DNA from: Sciurus carolinensis
Taxonomy: Eukaryota; Chordata; Mammalia; Rodentia; Sciuridae
Direction: 5' to 3'
Length of the DNA: 64,000 bases
NCBI RefSeq assembly: GCF_902686445.1
Contig: NC_062226.1
Location: forward strand, 12,496,001-12,560,000
Shown here: positions 32,480-43,889 of the stretch, in pieces
Layout: each line of letters opens with the position of its first letter
Numbering within the stretch: position 1 is the first letter of the stretch
Program-made: the position numbers and the translations under genes
Notes under the pieces: model-generated
Database searches by the model: none
Told to the model about the DNA's origin: nothing
What the model saw: only the letters and a program-made list of their open reading frames with translations

Positions 32480-32720
32480 TTTGACAATACTCCCTAGAAG
32501 CCGGGCAGCCTTCTAAAACCTTCTGTGTCATTATGAACTTGGCCTTGCTCCAAAACACTGTCTGACTTTTTCTCTGGGCTTCCTGGAAGGAATGCTTGGG
32601 CATTTTGAATGTTATGCCTGATAACACTTTGTTTTCCTGGGGCCCTTGGGTTATACTGGATAGATTAACAAATGTGATTAGAATGGACTGACCACACCTG
32701 TAAAGTCTTGGGGCAGGGCT
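32480..32720. promoter_or_regulatory. Candidate conserved noncoding block
   Basis: Repeat-free AT/GC-mixed stretch with GATAGATTAACAAATGTGAT (HNF1/homeodomain-like) and GTCATTATGAAC. It is called only from the look of the sequence; conservation was not measured. Confidence 0.3.
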
Positions 32721-33164
32721 GGCCATGCCCAGAAGACCAAAACTGTGACTTAAGGCATGGGGGCTTGGGGTCATGCCATGTCCGTCAACCTGGAGAGAGA
32801 CCGACCTCATGAGCAATCAACCCACCAACCCATCAGCCCTGCCTGCGTGGTGGGAACGGAACACTGAGACTCAGGCGAGCTTCCCCGCCTGGCAACACCC
32901 CGGGCTTATTGTCAACACTAGCAGAATAATGAGCCCGGGCTCCATGGGCAGAGGACAACGGAAGTGTCACATCTGGAAGGAGCCTCTGGGACTCTGTCTG
33001 AATGTGTGTCCTCCCTGTAGTAAGCAGTAACCCAAATACAACGGCCTTCGGGAAGTTGTGTGTCTAGCAAGTTATGTAAACTGAGGGTGGTTTGGGGGAA
33101 CTCCCCAGATTTACAGTTGGATGTCAGACCCTTATAGTTGTCCTAACTTAGTATACCTTCTCGT

Positions 33165-33330
33165 GTGCTGTTTCACTGACTTCTCATAATAATGCCCTAA
33201 GTAGGTATTGTTGTCGTTAACGCTTTTATAGATTGAGAAAGTGAGTTACATAACCACACTGGAATCACATAGTTTTCAAATGACAAAGGTGAGATCTGAG
33301 AGTTGGCAATCAGGCCCTAACCACTGCGTC
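33165..33330 (-). repeat. MIR relic
   Basis: TTATAGATTGAGAAAGTGAG and GCAATCAGGCCCTAACCACTG. Confidence 0.6.
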
Positions 33331-34399
33331 TAGTCCTGCCTGGCTGGGGCAGGCAGCGGGCGGCCAGTGAGAGGTGGAGCTAGGGGCTTACAGAGACTGC
33401 TCCCAGATAATTTCCTGGCAAAGAGGCTGAGCTTTGTCCTGGGGGGCAGGGGGAGCCCTTGCTGGTTTTAAGCAAAGGGCTATTGGGTATCTGTGCATTT
33501 TAGCGAGGTTCCTCCGGATGCAACGTGGAGAGTGGATTGCAGACAGGCCCAAGGGGAAGAAGACAAATGTGAGATTACTGTAGCACACCAAGTCAAGGTA
33601 AAGAAGTGGCTAGAGCCAAGCTGGTCTTAGGGATGGAGAGTAGATCTACCTGAAAAGTTGATATGACAAGACTTGGGACAGACCAGATTCAGGACACCGG
33701 GGAGTATGAGGAACCAAGAGTTAAACCCAGGTTATGAATTAGACAATTAGGGTGCTAAGGCCCTATTTCCAGGAAAGACAGACGGAAAAACGGATTAGGG
33801 GTGGGACATTAATGGTCCCAGAGTTCCAAAAGGGTCAATGCCCCAGAACTGGGCTTTTCCCACCCGGCAGGGGGCTATCCCTTCTCTGGATCTCAGTTAC
33901 CAGGACAATGCTGCTGAGTGACCACCAGGTGGCAGCATAGGCCGCCTTTTTCTTAGGCAGACCTGGCAGGCTGGATGGAGGAGGGAAAAGGGAGTTTCTC
34001 TGCTAGGGATGCAGATCCACCAGGAGAACACAGAAACTGGGAAGGGATCTCAGCCAGCACCTACAAAGGCAAGTTCCTGCAAGTACAGAGTCCACAGGGC
34101 CCGACTGAGGAGGCAGGAGTCCTGGGTTCTAAATGCTGCCTGAGACCTAGCAGTAGCAGGAGCGTACCCCACTGCCCTTCCAGTTTGGGAGTTTTTATTT
34201 CTTCCCTGGTGTTCCACCCCTGGCAGCTGTGAATTTTAAGCACATTTTTAGAGGTAAAACCTTTCTTTAGCAAACAAAATCCTAAGAGCCACACCCAAAC
34301 ACTACCCTATGTATAAAACAGAGAACAGGTATATGCTGTTTTGCTCTGGTTGGAGGGGGGCTGGGGACCCTTCGAAGCTCACACAGAGAATAAAATCCA

Positions 34400-34600
34400 G
34401 AGCCCTCACCCTGTCATTGCGGTCTTTACTTCTGCCTCTCCAGTGCCCTCTCCCACCATGCTGTTCATCCCACTCTGCCTAGACCTTGTCAACTGTGCCC
34501 ATCCTGGAATGCCCTCTCCCTTCCCTCTTGATTGGTCCCTCTATGTCAGGTCTTTTGTGACCTCCTCCAGGACGAGTCTTCCATGCTTCCGATGGAAAGA
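34400..34600 (+). repeat. L2 LINE relic
   Basis: CCTGTCATTGCGGTCTTTAC, TGCCCATCCTGGAATGCCC, TTTGTGACCTCCTCCAGG. Confidence 0.6.
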
Positions 34601-35824
34601 ACCACTCCCCCCGCCCCACTGCCATGGCACTTCAGTTCCCCAGCAGCCCCAGCTCCCGCTGTGGCCAGGCACTTCAAACAAGGTGAGAGCACCTCCTCCT
34701 CCCTGATCCCGCGTGCCTCCAGGGTGGGAACCGTGGCAGATGCCCCAACGCAGCAGGGTGTGTCCAGCTCACCCAGCGGGGAGCTGATGGACCAGACTCT
34801 GCCTGGCCAGGCTCCCTGAGTACACACGGGGCCCAGTGCAAATGAAAACATGACCTCCCTTGTTAAATATCAGTAAGTGTTAAGACAGTGACAGTGGAAC
34901 ATTAAGACAAACACCAGTCACCCCAAGGAAGCCACCCTGGAAGTCTGCACCACACAGGAGGACAGAAATCCAGGCGACCTGTGTCCAGGCTGAGGCTTTG
35001 TCAGCCAAGAAGATGGTCACCCTCTTCTCCACTCAAGGTCACTTTCTGCTGATCAAGCTGGGTCCCAGCAGGGCTGCATCCTCCCCAAACAATGGAACAC
35101 ACCCCAAGTCACACAAAGGTGTTTGGTCAGCAGGCACCCTGCCCAAGGCCGCTGAGACCTCATGGCCCTGCCATGCAAACTGTGCTTCCAGACCGCTTGT
35201 TGGATGAAGAGAGGGAACAGACATCGGACACAAGAAATTGCAGAGCAGGGCTGAGCAGAAAGCCTAGCACACATGTTGGTCCGTTAGTGTTTGATAAATG
35301 AGTCAATGAATGAACACAAGGACAATTAAGACCAGACATCTAAGTAAGAGCTTGTGGAATTACAGCACTGAAAAGGATGGAGAAATCATCTAACAGAGTT
35401 TTCAAACTATATTCTTCAAAGCTTAGGGGCCTGCAAAGGAATCTTGGGACAACACTAGGAGCCATGGGGAACACCAGGCACCCAGGAATCCCACCTCCCA
35501 CACTTTACCTGTCTTATATACTGGGCTTCCCATTTAAGCTTTTCGTTTGAAGAATGCTGCTAGCTCAGGAAGGGCAAGAGACTTGCCCAGAGTTCACCCA
35601 GCAGACTAGAAAGAAGAGGGATAGGAGACATGAGGTCAAAGGTCAGCCTGGAGAGACCAGATGAGAGCCAGAGGCAATAAAACAAGGCAGGAGAGTATTA
35701 GAAACTAGAGTTTTGCACCAAAAATGTGAAAACAGGACAAACTAGAGATCAGGGATAGCAAATCTCAGGTTGCAGCAAAGAGATTCAAGGTCAAGTTCTA
35801 TGTTCAGAGATCAAAAGTGGGGTT

Positions 35825-36130
35825 CATTCATGGTTATAGTCATTCAGTCAGTATTTACTGAGCACCTATTATATGCCAGGCAGAGTTCCAGGCCCTGTGA
35901 TCAGCAGGGAGCAAGACCCTGCCCTCTCGGGGCTCGGATTCTTGATGCAAGGAAATACATATAAGAAAATAAATGAGCCAACCAGCTAGAGATAAGTGAA
36001 ATGAAGAAAATGAAATGGACTGTCTGTAGGTGGGCTAGTTCATATAGGGTGGTCAGGGAGGGCCTCCCTGAGGAGGTGACATTTGAGCTGAGCTCTGAAT
36101 GAGATGGGGCCAGCTGCAAGGCTAGGGACA
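35825..36130 (-). repeat. L2-related relic, antisense
   Basis: CAGTATTTACTGAGCACC, TTATATGCCAGGCAGAGTTC and then GAGGAGGTGACATTTGAGC follow a widespread mammalian LINE relic in reverse. Confidence 0.6.
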
Positions 36131-36199
36131 GCGTCGGCCGCCTGAGAGGCTGCAGATCCACACTATGGAGGAGGAGGCTGGCGGCTGGCAGGAAGTCTG

Positions 36200-36480
36200 G
36201 CCCCTGTAACCGTATCCCCAGGAAGGAGGAAGCCAGGAAGGCGCTTTCAGCAGTCATATTCATCAAGGCCGCTGCCCCAGCCCCCGGGCACGGCCAGAGC
36301 CTCCTCAGGGCCCATCCACCTTCAGTCGCTTGGGGAGGGGACCCTGAGGGAGGGAACGGGGCTGGGGCTGCGGCTGCAAGAGGGCCCTGGATTCTCTTCC
36401 AGACAATAAATGCTTCCAGGTTCCTGGGGAGCATTCCGTGGGTCACTGCCGCATCTGATCTCAATTACCCCCCACCCACC
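36200..36480. promoter_or_regulatory. Candidate conserved noncoding block
   Basis: Repeat-free; contains CAGTCATATTCATCAAGG, AGACAATAAATGC and GATCTCAATTACC. Regulatory role is a guess from composition. Confidence 0.3.
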
Positions 36481-37124
36481 CCCGGTGTAGGGTTCCTGGG
36501 CTGGGCGGGGGGCAGGGGTGGAGGGGAGGCCATTTCTCCATAATCAGAATCTCCTGGCGCACTCCATGAAGGCACCTCCAGACAGGTCCCCAATATTTCA
36601 GGACACAGGAAGGTTATCCGCAGAAGGACAGGTTAGACTGCGGTGGAGACAGGGGTCTGCTTCACAGCCGCTTTGCTATGTGACCTAGCGCAACTCACCT
36701 GACCTCTCTCTAGGTCCCTGTGGAAACTCAACCTTTTCTTTTCCTACTTTTTACCCACAATGAGGCAAAGTTGTCCTGGAGGGCAGAGCTCAGGGTTGGA
36801 ATGGCGTTGCTAACCCCTTACTTTTTCCTGCCTTGTTTAGATCTTAAATACATCCCTGCACAAAATTATCGTGCCAGCCTTACAGGGATTAACACCTCCC
36901 AAAGAGACCAGGAACAAGCCCTGGTTCCTCAGCCTTCTTGGGAGAGACACTTCACCTCTCTGGGTCCCTACTGACTCCTGCCCACTTCCTGAGGCAAGTG
37001 AGGACGCAACATGTAACATGCATAATCGGGTTCGCCCAGTAGGTGTTCATCCCTCCGTGCTGTATACAATCCACAACAAAAAACCTGATACTCTCATATG
37101 CCCATGCTAATTTACAGTAGGGGT

Positions 37125-37410
37125 GGGGGGCACTAGGGAAGTACAGAGGTACTTTAGATCAGGTAGAGGGGAGTGAAGGGAAGGGAAGGGGTCTGGGGTA
37201 GGAAGGATAGTAGAGTGAAGCAGACATGATTACCTCATGTACATGTATGACTGCATGACCAATGTGATCCTACAATAGGTACAATCAGAGAAATGAGAAA
37301 CTGCACTCCATTTATGTATGATTTATTAAAATGCATAAACGCGTTCTACTGTCATGTACAACTAATTAGAACAAATTTAAAAGTTAAATTTAAAAAAAAA
37401 AGAAAGAAAA
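37125..37410 (+). mobile_element. L1 3' end with polypurine tract (squirrel type)
   Basis: A G-rich polypurine tract (GAGGGGAGTGAAGGGAAGGG) leads into GTACATGTATGACTGCATG, TACAATCAGAGAAATGAG, CTACTGTCATGTACAACTAA and an A-rich tail. This is the layout of a rodent L1 3' UTR, and these words recur in squirrel genomes as I remember them. Truncated at its 5' end. Confidence 0.65.
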
Positions 37411-37539
37411 ACGGCCATCCTTCTAAGCACAGGAAGGAAGCCCCTGGGTTTGTAAAATTTCTACATGATCGTGTTTTTTTATTAATGATGATCTTGAGCA
37501 AATCAGTCTCTTTCCAGACTTCAGTTTCTCCACCCATCA

Positions 37540-38220
37540 CAGTGCTTGCAAAGTGTCGCCCAGAAGAAGGTCTTTCAGGTCCCAGAGAGCAGCGCCTTTG
37601 GCAGGTAAAATGTTCCCCAAACCCTGGGTTTCGCCGCCTGCGTCTTCTGGAGGACGCCGCGGGACAGCGGCTCGGTGGCTTCTGCACAGGCAGGCAAGCC
37701 GGCCGGCGGCAGGGACGGGGAAGCCCGCTGCCTCGCTGTGAAGGGCCTCCCACGGCTCCGGGCACTTTTTCAGGCTCCGGGAGGCGGCGAGCCGGGATTC
37801 GAACCCGGGCCTTGCGGGGTGTAGGGCGGGGCCGCTCCACCTTCCCGGCGGGCCGGGAGCGGATGCGGGGTCAGCGGAGCGCCGGGCTGCGCTTCCTCCG
37901 GGCGCCCAGGCTGCGGTCCGCCGGCCGCTCTGCGGGCTCTGCTTTCTCCTTTTATGTCCGCGCAGGGCCGGGAACTCCCTGCCGGGCCGTGGCCCGCGAA
38001 CAATGCGGCGCTTCCTGCCGGCCGGCCCAGTCGCGGCCCGCTTGCTCCGCCCTGCGGCCGCCGGGAAATGCGCCCGAGCCGGGTCTACCGCCCGCACACC
38101 GGGTCGCGCCCCAGGAGGCCTCCGGGAGGGGCTTCGGCTGCCCTCCGGAGGTCCAGCTTGCAGGGCACAAGGAGACCCAGGGATGACTAGGCGGCAGCTG
38201 GGTGTGCTCATCATTTAAGC
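37540..38220. promoter_or_regulatory. Orphan CpG island
   Basis: About 680 bp, strongly GC-rich with dense CpG (CCGGCGGGCCGGGAGCGG, CGGCCGCTCTGCGGG), far from both genes (18 kb upstream of PTGS1, 21 kb downstream of MRRF). It carries GC boxes (GGGCGGGGCC, 37,825-37,834) and a donor-like GGCAGGTAAAAT at about 37,598 on the plus strand. Open frames on both strands (297 and 225 codons) are explained by composition, and I recognise no protein. It is most likely the promoter of a noncoding RNA or a poised regulatory island. Confidence 0.75.
37785..37815 (-). repeat. MIR core inside the CpG island
   Basis: GAGCCGGGATTCGAACCCGG is the MIR tRNA-derived core, unusually well kept and made CpG-richer than its genomic relatives. 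Confidence 0.6.
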
Positions 38221-38389
38221 GTGCTCGGAGCACCCGTCTAAGCTCGGTGTACCTGCAACCACTGTGCACTTACAGTTAATGTAGGTCACACTCCCCTCGT
38301 GACGGGCACGTGTCTGTGCTGTGCACCTCAGTCTCATCTACATAGTGCACATGCCCCCACAGTGCTGCCTCGCCTATGTAGACAAGCAT

Positions 38390-38530
38390 TTGTTGATTCA
38401 GGCAGTGGTGGTTGGGCATCTGCAACGTGTCAGGCCCTGGGTTAGACACTGGGAACCCAGCAGTGAACAAAACTGGAAAACCCTTGGCCTCCTGAGGCTT
38501 ATGTCCTAGTGAAGAGAAAACAATGGACAT
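38390..38530 (-). repeat. L2 relic, antisense
   Basis: GTCAGGCCCTGGGTTAGACAC, CCCAGCAGTGAACAAAAC, TATGTCCTAGTGAAG. Confidence 0.65.
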
Positions 38531-38932
38531 CATTTTAAAGAACTGAACTATTCGTTACAGTAAGTGATACTTTTATGCAGAAAGAGAAGGAAGGGACTGG
38601 CAGGGGGAGGCTGTTTTAAATAGGGGAGCTATTGGTATTTTAACTTTAGAAAGTGACATTTGAATAAGGATGTACAGAACATGAACCACAAATAGATAAC
38701 ATCTCAAAAGTATATTCAATATACCCTCGAGTATAGGTATTACACAACGCATACCTCGTTTACCCCAATATGCCTACCTATATATCCCGTGCAGAAACAC
38801 TCCACATCTATCTGCACATACTAGACCACATACATGCATGGTATACAGCATGCATGTCTGTCTGTATCCATGGCATCTGCTCATACACACACATGTAAGC
38901 TTCCTGCTTATTGCCCACACCTCTTCTGTGGG

Positions 38933-39110
38933 TTGGGGTTTACTGGGGATTGAACCCAGGGGCACTCTACCACTGAGCCATCCCCCCAGTCCTTTTTATT
39001 TTGAGAAAGGGTCTCAATAAGTTGCTGAGGCTAGCCTCAAACTTGCGATCCTCCTGCCTCAGTCTCCCAGATCACTGGGATTACAGGCATGCCCCGCTAC
39101 GCCTGGCTCC
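38933..39110 (-). mobile_element. B1-dID dimeric SINE
   Basis: ID half (GGGGATTGAACCCAGGGGCA) followed by B1 half (GATCCTCCTGCCTCAGTCTC, GGGATTACAGGCATGCC), as read on the plus strand in reverse orientation. Confidence 0.92.
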
Positions 39111-39309
39111 TGCACCTTGTCTTGAAGCTGTTTTGTATGTCCCATATGCTTGTATCATATGCCAATAACAGCAACAGCATTTCCTGGGTTCTTGCTATGT
39201 GCTAGACAGCATGCAAGGTAGATTGTCATTCAGTCCTTCAGACATGCCCAGGCAATGGGTACTGCCATTCAGTCTGGCAGGTGAAAGCTCACACCACAGT
39301 CTGACTGCA

Positions 39310-39480
39310 AGGGGTTTGAATCCGCTTCACTATTATCTAGCCTGCTGAGAGTTTCTGCTTCCCCATCTGTAAAATGGGGATGACAGTAGTATTTGTAGGG
39401 TTATGGTGACATCAGTGAGATAAGCTAAGCACAGGAGCAGGCATATAGTAAGTGCTCAGTAAAATGTTAGCTAGGATTAT
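39310..39480 (+). repeat. MIR relic
   Basis: TTCCCCATCTGTAAAATGGG, GTAAGTGCTCAGTAAAATG. Confidence 0.85.
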
Positions 39481-40369
39481 TATTTTACAGATGACAAAAG
39501 TCAGTCTCCTAGAGGTTAAAAGACACCTGCAGCCACCTGTCAGCAGAGATATAAAACAGGCATCGCGCGCCTTCCTTGTACCTACTGGATAAACATAAAC
39601 TCATTCAACACCTATGTAACCATCACCTGCCCACCACATGCCAGGCACACAGCTGGTCCTGGGGCACAGCGGTCAGTAGGCAAAGCATACATCCTTCCAA
39701 AACCGTTTCATTTATTTGACAAACAGGTATTCAGTCCCCGAGCTAATAGACCAGCACACACCCCTGTGAACACACCACAGAGAACCTGTGCACACAGCCC
39801 CTCTATGTGCCCAGATCCCATGTGTAGGTACCATCAACATGCAGCCCACATACATGTATCTCCCATGTGCCTCATTGGTAGAACAGCTGCACACAATCCA
39901 CGTAGAACATCCCATGTATCATTTACACATATGCTCATATTACTTGTACCTGCATCCACACACACACACACTCCACATGCAGCGTGCACACATAAATGTC
40001 CGTGCACCACATACACCTCCCACACTTGGGCAATTCCCACGCCACCAGCACTTACTTCCCTAACGTCATTTACCTATCACCTGTGGACACACCTTACCCA
40101 TTCCCAGCCTGTGTGACTCACGTGCCTGTTTCCCTGATTGTGCCACATGGGCTGCTAGAGAGGCACAGAGCAGCTCCTCTGGCTGACTCTGGCATGGTAC
40201 TAGGGAGGTCAGAGAGGCAGGATCTGAACCCCCATGGCTGGAGAGAGAAGGTGGCCCCTGGCTTCACAGCCGGTCCCCAGGAAATTATATTCAACACCAA
40301 ACCAAGGCGGCCTCTTCATGGCCCAGGTAATCAGCCCTCTCCCAGATTCAGCCTGACAGTTTAAATGTT

Positions 40370-40590
40370 CTAATTCCGCTGCCAGGGCCCGGCTTCCCTG
40401 CTCCAGTCTCAGCCCGGGCCCCGGCCCGCTGTCGTAATTAGACCCACGTTTCCATTACCCTGAGATTAGACAGGTCCCCTCCGGCTGGCTAGAGGACGCC
40501 CGCAGCTGCATGGGAACCATCCCCTACACGAACGCATTTACCTGATTATGGAGTTTATTTTATAGCAATTGCTCCAGAGCCCTGGAGGCC
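40370..40590. promoter_or_regulatory. Candidate conserved noncoding enhancer
   Basis: Repeat-free, with many homeodomain-type words in about 200 bp: CGTAATTAGACC, CATTACCCTGAGATTAGAC, CTGATTATGGAGTTTATT and GCAATTGC. Such clusters are typical of developmental enhancers. The target gene is unknown. Confidence 0.45.
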
Positions 40591-40839
40591 TCCTTTGTCC
40601 TGCTTCTGCTCCCCAGGCCCCAGAGGCCTCTTCCAACCCCGGACAAGTGGTTTCTGCCTAATGTTCTATTGCCACTTCCCCCAGGCCCTGAGATCCTAGA
40701 GGCCCCCTGCATGGACTGGGTCCCCTTTTTTAAACCACTTAAGGAATCTGGGGAGGAAAGGAAAAGCATTCCAAGAATCTTCTCCTGGGGTGCATATAGG
40801 GACCCCTAGGGAATCTTCTTTCCAAACCTGTGTCTCATT

Positions 40840-40980
40840 TATTCATTCAACAAACATGTATTCAGTCCCTGAGCAAGGGTAATCATTCATTCCACACCAA
40901 CTGTTTGCCAGAGAATACACACATGGCCACTGCCTTCCTGGAGGTCAGTCTGGAGGCGAGACCTCTATTTTCATAGCATG
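40840..40980 (-). repeat. L2 relic, antisense
   Basis: ATTCATTCAACAAACATGTA and CACTGCCTTCCTGGAGGTC. Confidence 0.55.
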
Positions 40981-41291
40981 TGTGCTTGGATTGGGGCACT
41001 TGGACTAGGGCCATGAGACCCAGCAGGATGATATGGAATCAAAAAGGGGAGATGGGGAAGGGGTTACTTCCGGTAGGAGACACAGCAAGTGCAACCTGCA
41101 GAAGGAGGGCTGGGAGACGCGAGGAACTAAAAAAAGAAGAAGAAGAAATCAATGATGCTGAAGCTTGAGGTGTGACAGCCAGGGGTGAGATCCAAGACGG
41201 GCGCTAAGCAGGGTTCAGATCATAAAGGCCTCAGTACCAGACTAAGTTGTCTGCATGTTCTCCTGTGGACATGGGAGCCATTGAAAGGGTT

Positions 41292-41474
41292 CTGTTTTGT
41301 TTTACTGAAGATTAAACCCAGGGACACTTAACCACTGAGTCACATCCCCAGGCCTGCTGGGGAGCCAGGGTCTCACTATGTTGCTCGGGCTGGCCTAGAA
41401 CTCATGGGCTCAAGCGATCCTCCTGCCTCTGCCCTGAAGGAGCGCGGACTACAGGTTCGCCACCACGCCCGGCA
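41292..41474 (-). mobile_element. B1-dID dimeric SINE, diverged
   Basis: AAACCCAGGGACACTTAACC (ID) then TCTCACTATGTTGCTCGGGC and CCACCACGCCCGGC (B1). Confidence 0.85.
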
Positions 41475-41778
41475 CCATGAGAAGATCTTAAGTAAGGGAG
41501 GGACTCACATAGGCCTGGATCCGAGTGCCCTGTATGTAGTGGCTTACCCCAACATCAGCCCCATGTGGCAATTCCCCCAGACCCACAATCCTCTTCTCCA
41601 CACTGCTGACATTCAAGAACTCCCTTGACTCAAATGGTCTTTTCTAGGTCTGATGCTGAAACTGACCTGAACTAAGGAGAGGCTGTTTGGGGGTCTTCAT
41701 GTTACTACCTGGTGTGCATATTCATATGTTTTGTTGAAAACAAGTGTGAATGAGGTGGGGGTGTAGGCTGGTTTGGCT

Positions 41779-41957
41779 GTGTGTGCGTGGAGTTGGGGAT
41801 GGAACCCAGGGTGCTGTGCCACTGAGTTTCATCCCCAGCCCTTTTATTTTTTATTTGAGACAGAGTCTTGCTAAGTTGACCAGACCAGCCTCAAACTTAT
41901 GATCTTCCTGCCTCAGCCTCCTGAGTCTCTGGATTACAGGCGTGAAGCACCCAGTTG
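41779..41957 (-). mobile_element. B1-dID dimeric SINE
   Basis: GGAACCCAGGGTGCTGTGCC (ID) then GATCTTCCTGCCTCAGCCTC (B1). Confidence 0.88.
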
Positions 41958-42179
41958 AAAGCGCTCCCTCGTAGGTGTCCTAGACCCCAGTGGGAGGTTA
42001 TGCAGTATATGGGATGGGCTCTGAATTAGATTTTGGGAGCACAAAATTCTGACTTCACAAGTTTTAGAGAAGGGACTCTGGACTTTAGAATCTATTATAC
42101 AGAAGAGGAGCTGTCACAGAGTGACACAGCAAGACAGAGCCAGTCAGATAGCTTCAAGAGTCTGACCCCATCACACACA

Positions 42180-42505
42180 TTTTTTTTTTTTCTTTTTTGG
42201 TACCAGGGATTGAACTCAGGGGCACTTAACCACTGAGCCACGCCTCCAGCCCTTTTTTAAAAATAAGATTATATTGGGGCTGGGGAGATAGCTCAGTCGG
42301 TAGAGTGCTTGCCTTGTAAGCACAAGGCCGTGGGTTTGATCACCAGCACCAAAAAAAAAAAAGATTATATTTAGAGACAGGGTCTCACTGAGTTGCTTAG
42401 GGCTTCCCTAAATTGCTGAGGCTGGCTTTGAACTTGGGATCCTCTTGCCTCAGTTCCCCCACTGAGCTGCAGGAATTACAGGTGTGTGCCACCGTGCCCG
42501 CTGAT
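42180..42505 (-). mobile_element. B1-dID split by an ID insertion
   Basis: The ID half (TTGAACTCAGGGGCACTTAA) and B1 half (TTGGGATCCTCTTGCCTC, CAGGTGTGTGCCACCG) lie either side of a younger plus-strand ID. Confidence 0.92.
42276..42360 (+). mobile_element. ID SINE nested in B1-dID
   Basis: GGGGCTGGGGAGATAGCTCAG, A tail of twelve, flanked by an 11-bp duplication AAGATTATATT (42,265-42,275 and 42,361-42,371). Confidence 0.93.
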
Positions 42506-43124
42506 CTTGACCTGATGCACTGAAATGAGATTGGTGACTGACCCAGGGGCAAGGGGCGGATGGGAGAAGAAGTCAGCATGACCCTGCACGGCCTCTGCAC
42601 CTGAGCCTGTGTGCCTCTGCACTGACCGTGCAGGCAGTTTGTGGACATTACTAGCCCCACTTCATAGACAGGGTAAGCAGGGATCAGAGAGAGGCACTGG
42701 CTTGGGCAAAGTTGTACAGCAAGAAGGTAACAAAAGTGGAAGAACCCTCACATGCTACTTTTCCAGGGCCAGCAAGATGGAAGCACAGCTGTGTCAGGTG
42801 GGGCCAAGGAAATGGACCTCAGCCAAAAGCTTATCAGAATCAAGAACCTCGGCTAGGCCATCAGCACAGCCACTGTCTCCAGGGCCTGCAGCCACACCCA
42901 CTTCCACTGCCACTGGGGCTGTCTCTCTGCCCTTGTCAGCTCCCTTCAGAAAGCCTTCCCGGTTCATCTGCAGCAAGCTTCCAGCTTGTTGACTGACCCT
43001 CCCATGCTGCCTTCTTCACGCCCCTGCACTTGCTAAAGCATTTTTGAGTATTTGATGCACACAGCGCCCCCTGTCCAGATGTGGGGTCCTCCCTTTGGAA
43101 GGCTGAGTGGCACTAAAAGATAGT

Positions 43125-43330
43125 ACTAGCCCTGGAGCCAGGCTAGACCAAGGCTGGAATCCTGGCCGCACCAGTTACAACCGTGTGATCCGAGACAATC
43201 ACTCTCCTCCTCTGGTCTCAATTTGCTCATCTGTAACGTGAGATTAACAATGGCATCTTCCTCACAGGGCTGTCCTTAAGACCAGATGAGGTGATGCTTT
43301 TCAAATGTCATAGCTGAAGACCTCTATACA
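43125..43330 (+). repeat. MIR relic
   Basis: CCCTGGAGCCAGGCTAGACC, TCTCAATTTGCTCATCTGTAA. Confidence 0.8.
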
Positions 43331-43629
43331 GTACCTAGCAGCGGCTGCTGTAGTCACTGTTAGCTCACTGTTAGCTACCTGGAGCATTGCTGACACTCAG
43401 TAAGGTCCTCTGATCATTCTTTTCCCTGAAATAAGGGATGCTTGATGTGTTTGTGTATGTATTTTTTTTTTAATTTAAAGCCCTTGAGCCTGGTCTCCAG
43501 TCTTGTCAGGGTGTGGCCCCTGCTGCATTTCCTGACTGAAACTTGAATCCTTGCTGCATCTGTACTGAGCACTCATAGTTTCCTGTTCCTCCTCCAGGAT
43601 TCTTATCTCCAAGTCTTTGCTTGTACCAT

Positions 43630-43633
<4 letters not shown>

Positions 43634-43672
<39 letters not shown>

Positions 43673-43747
43673 AGTGCTGGGGATCGAACCCAGGGCCTTG
43701 TGCTTGCAAGGCAAGCACTCTACCAACTGAGCTATCTCCCCAGCCCC
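43634..43747 (-). mobile_element. Very young ID SINE
   Basis: Minus-strand head GGGGCTGGGGAGATAGCTCAG with an uninterrupted 39-base tail (T run 43,632-43,670 on plus). A perfect 16-bp duplication TGCTTGTACCATTCTT at 43,618-43,633 and 43,748-43,763 marks recent insertion. Confidence 0.95.
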
Positions 43748-43889
43748 TGCTTGTACCATTCTTGATGCCTGGTACTCCCTCTCTACACACCATTTAGGCA
43801 GATCCAGCTTCTATAATTCATTCAATATTATTCATTTATTCCTAATAACTGTTTATTGAGTGACTAGTTTGTGCCCAGTTCTGTAACAG

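Larger units (their letters stand above)
31311..37120. other. Intergenic with low-repeat blocks
   Basis: No coding gene supported. MIR and L2 relics alternate with blocks that match no repeat I know at 32.48-32.72 and 36.2-36.48 kb. The remainder is unassigned single-copy-looking DNA. Confidence 0.55.
38221..43600. other. Intergenic, SINE-rich
   Basis: No coding gene supported. Four B1-dID elements, a nested ID, L2 and MIR relics and CA-rich text (39.8-40.1 kb). A repeat-free block lies at 40.37-40.59 kb. Confidence 0.6.

Noticed and set aside
37785..37815. tRNA-like T-arm (GGGTTCGAATCCC on the minus strand).
   Set aside because: No matching acceptor, D-arm or anticodon arm at the right distance. 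It fits the tRNA-derived core of a MIR instead.
37293..38186. 297-codon plus-strand open frame over the CpG island (and a 225-codon frame on the other strand).
   Set aside because: It begins inside an L1 3' end and runs through GC-rich DNA where stops are rare. The product is low-complexity Arg/Gly/Pro-rich and resembles no protein I know.
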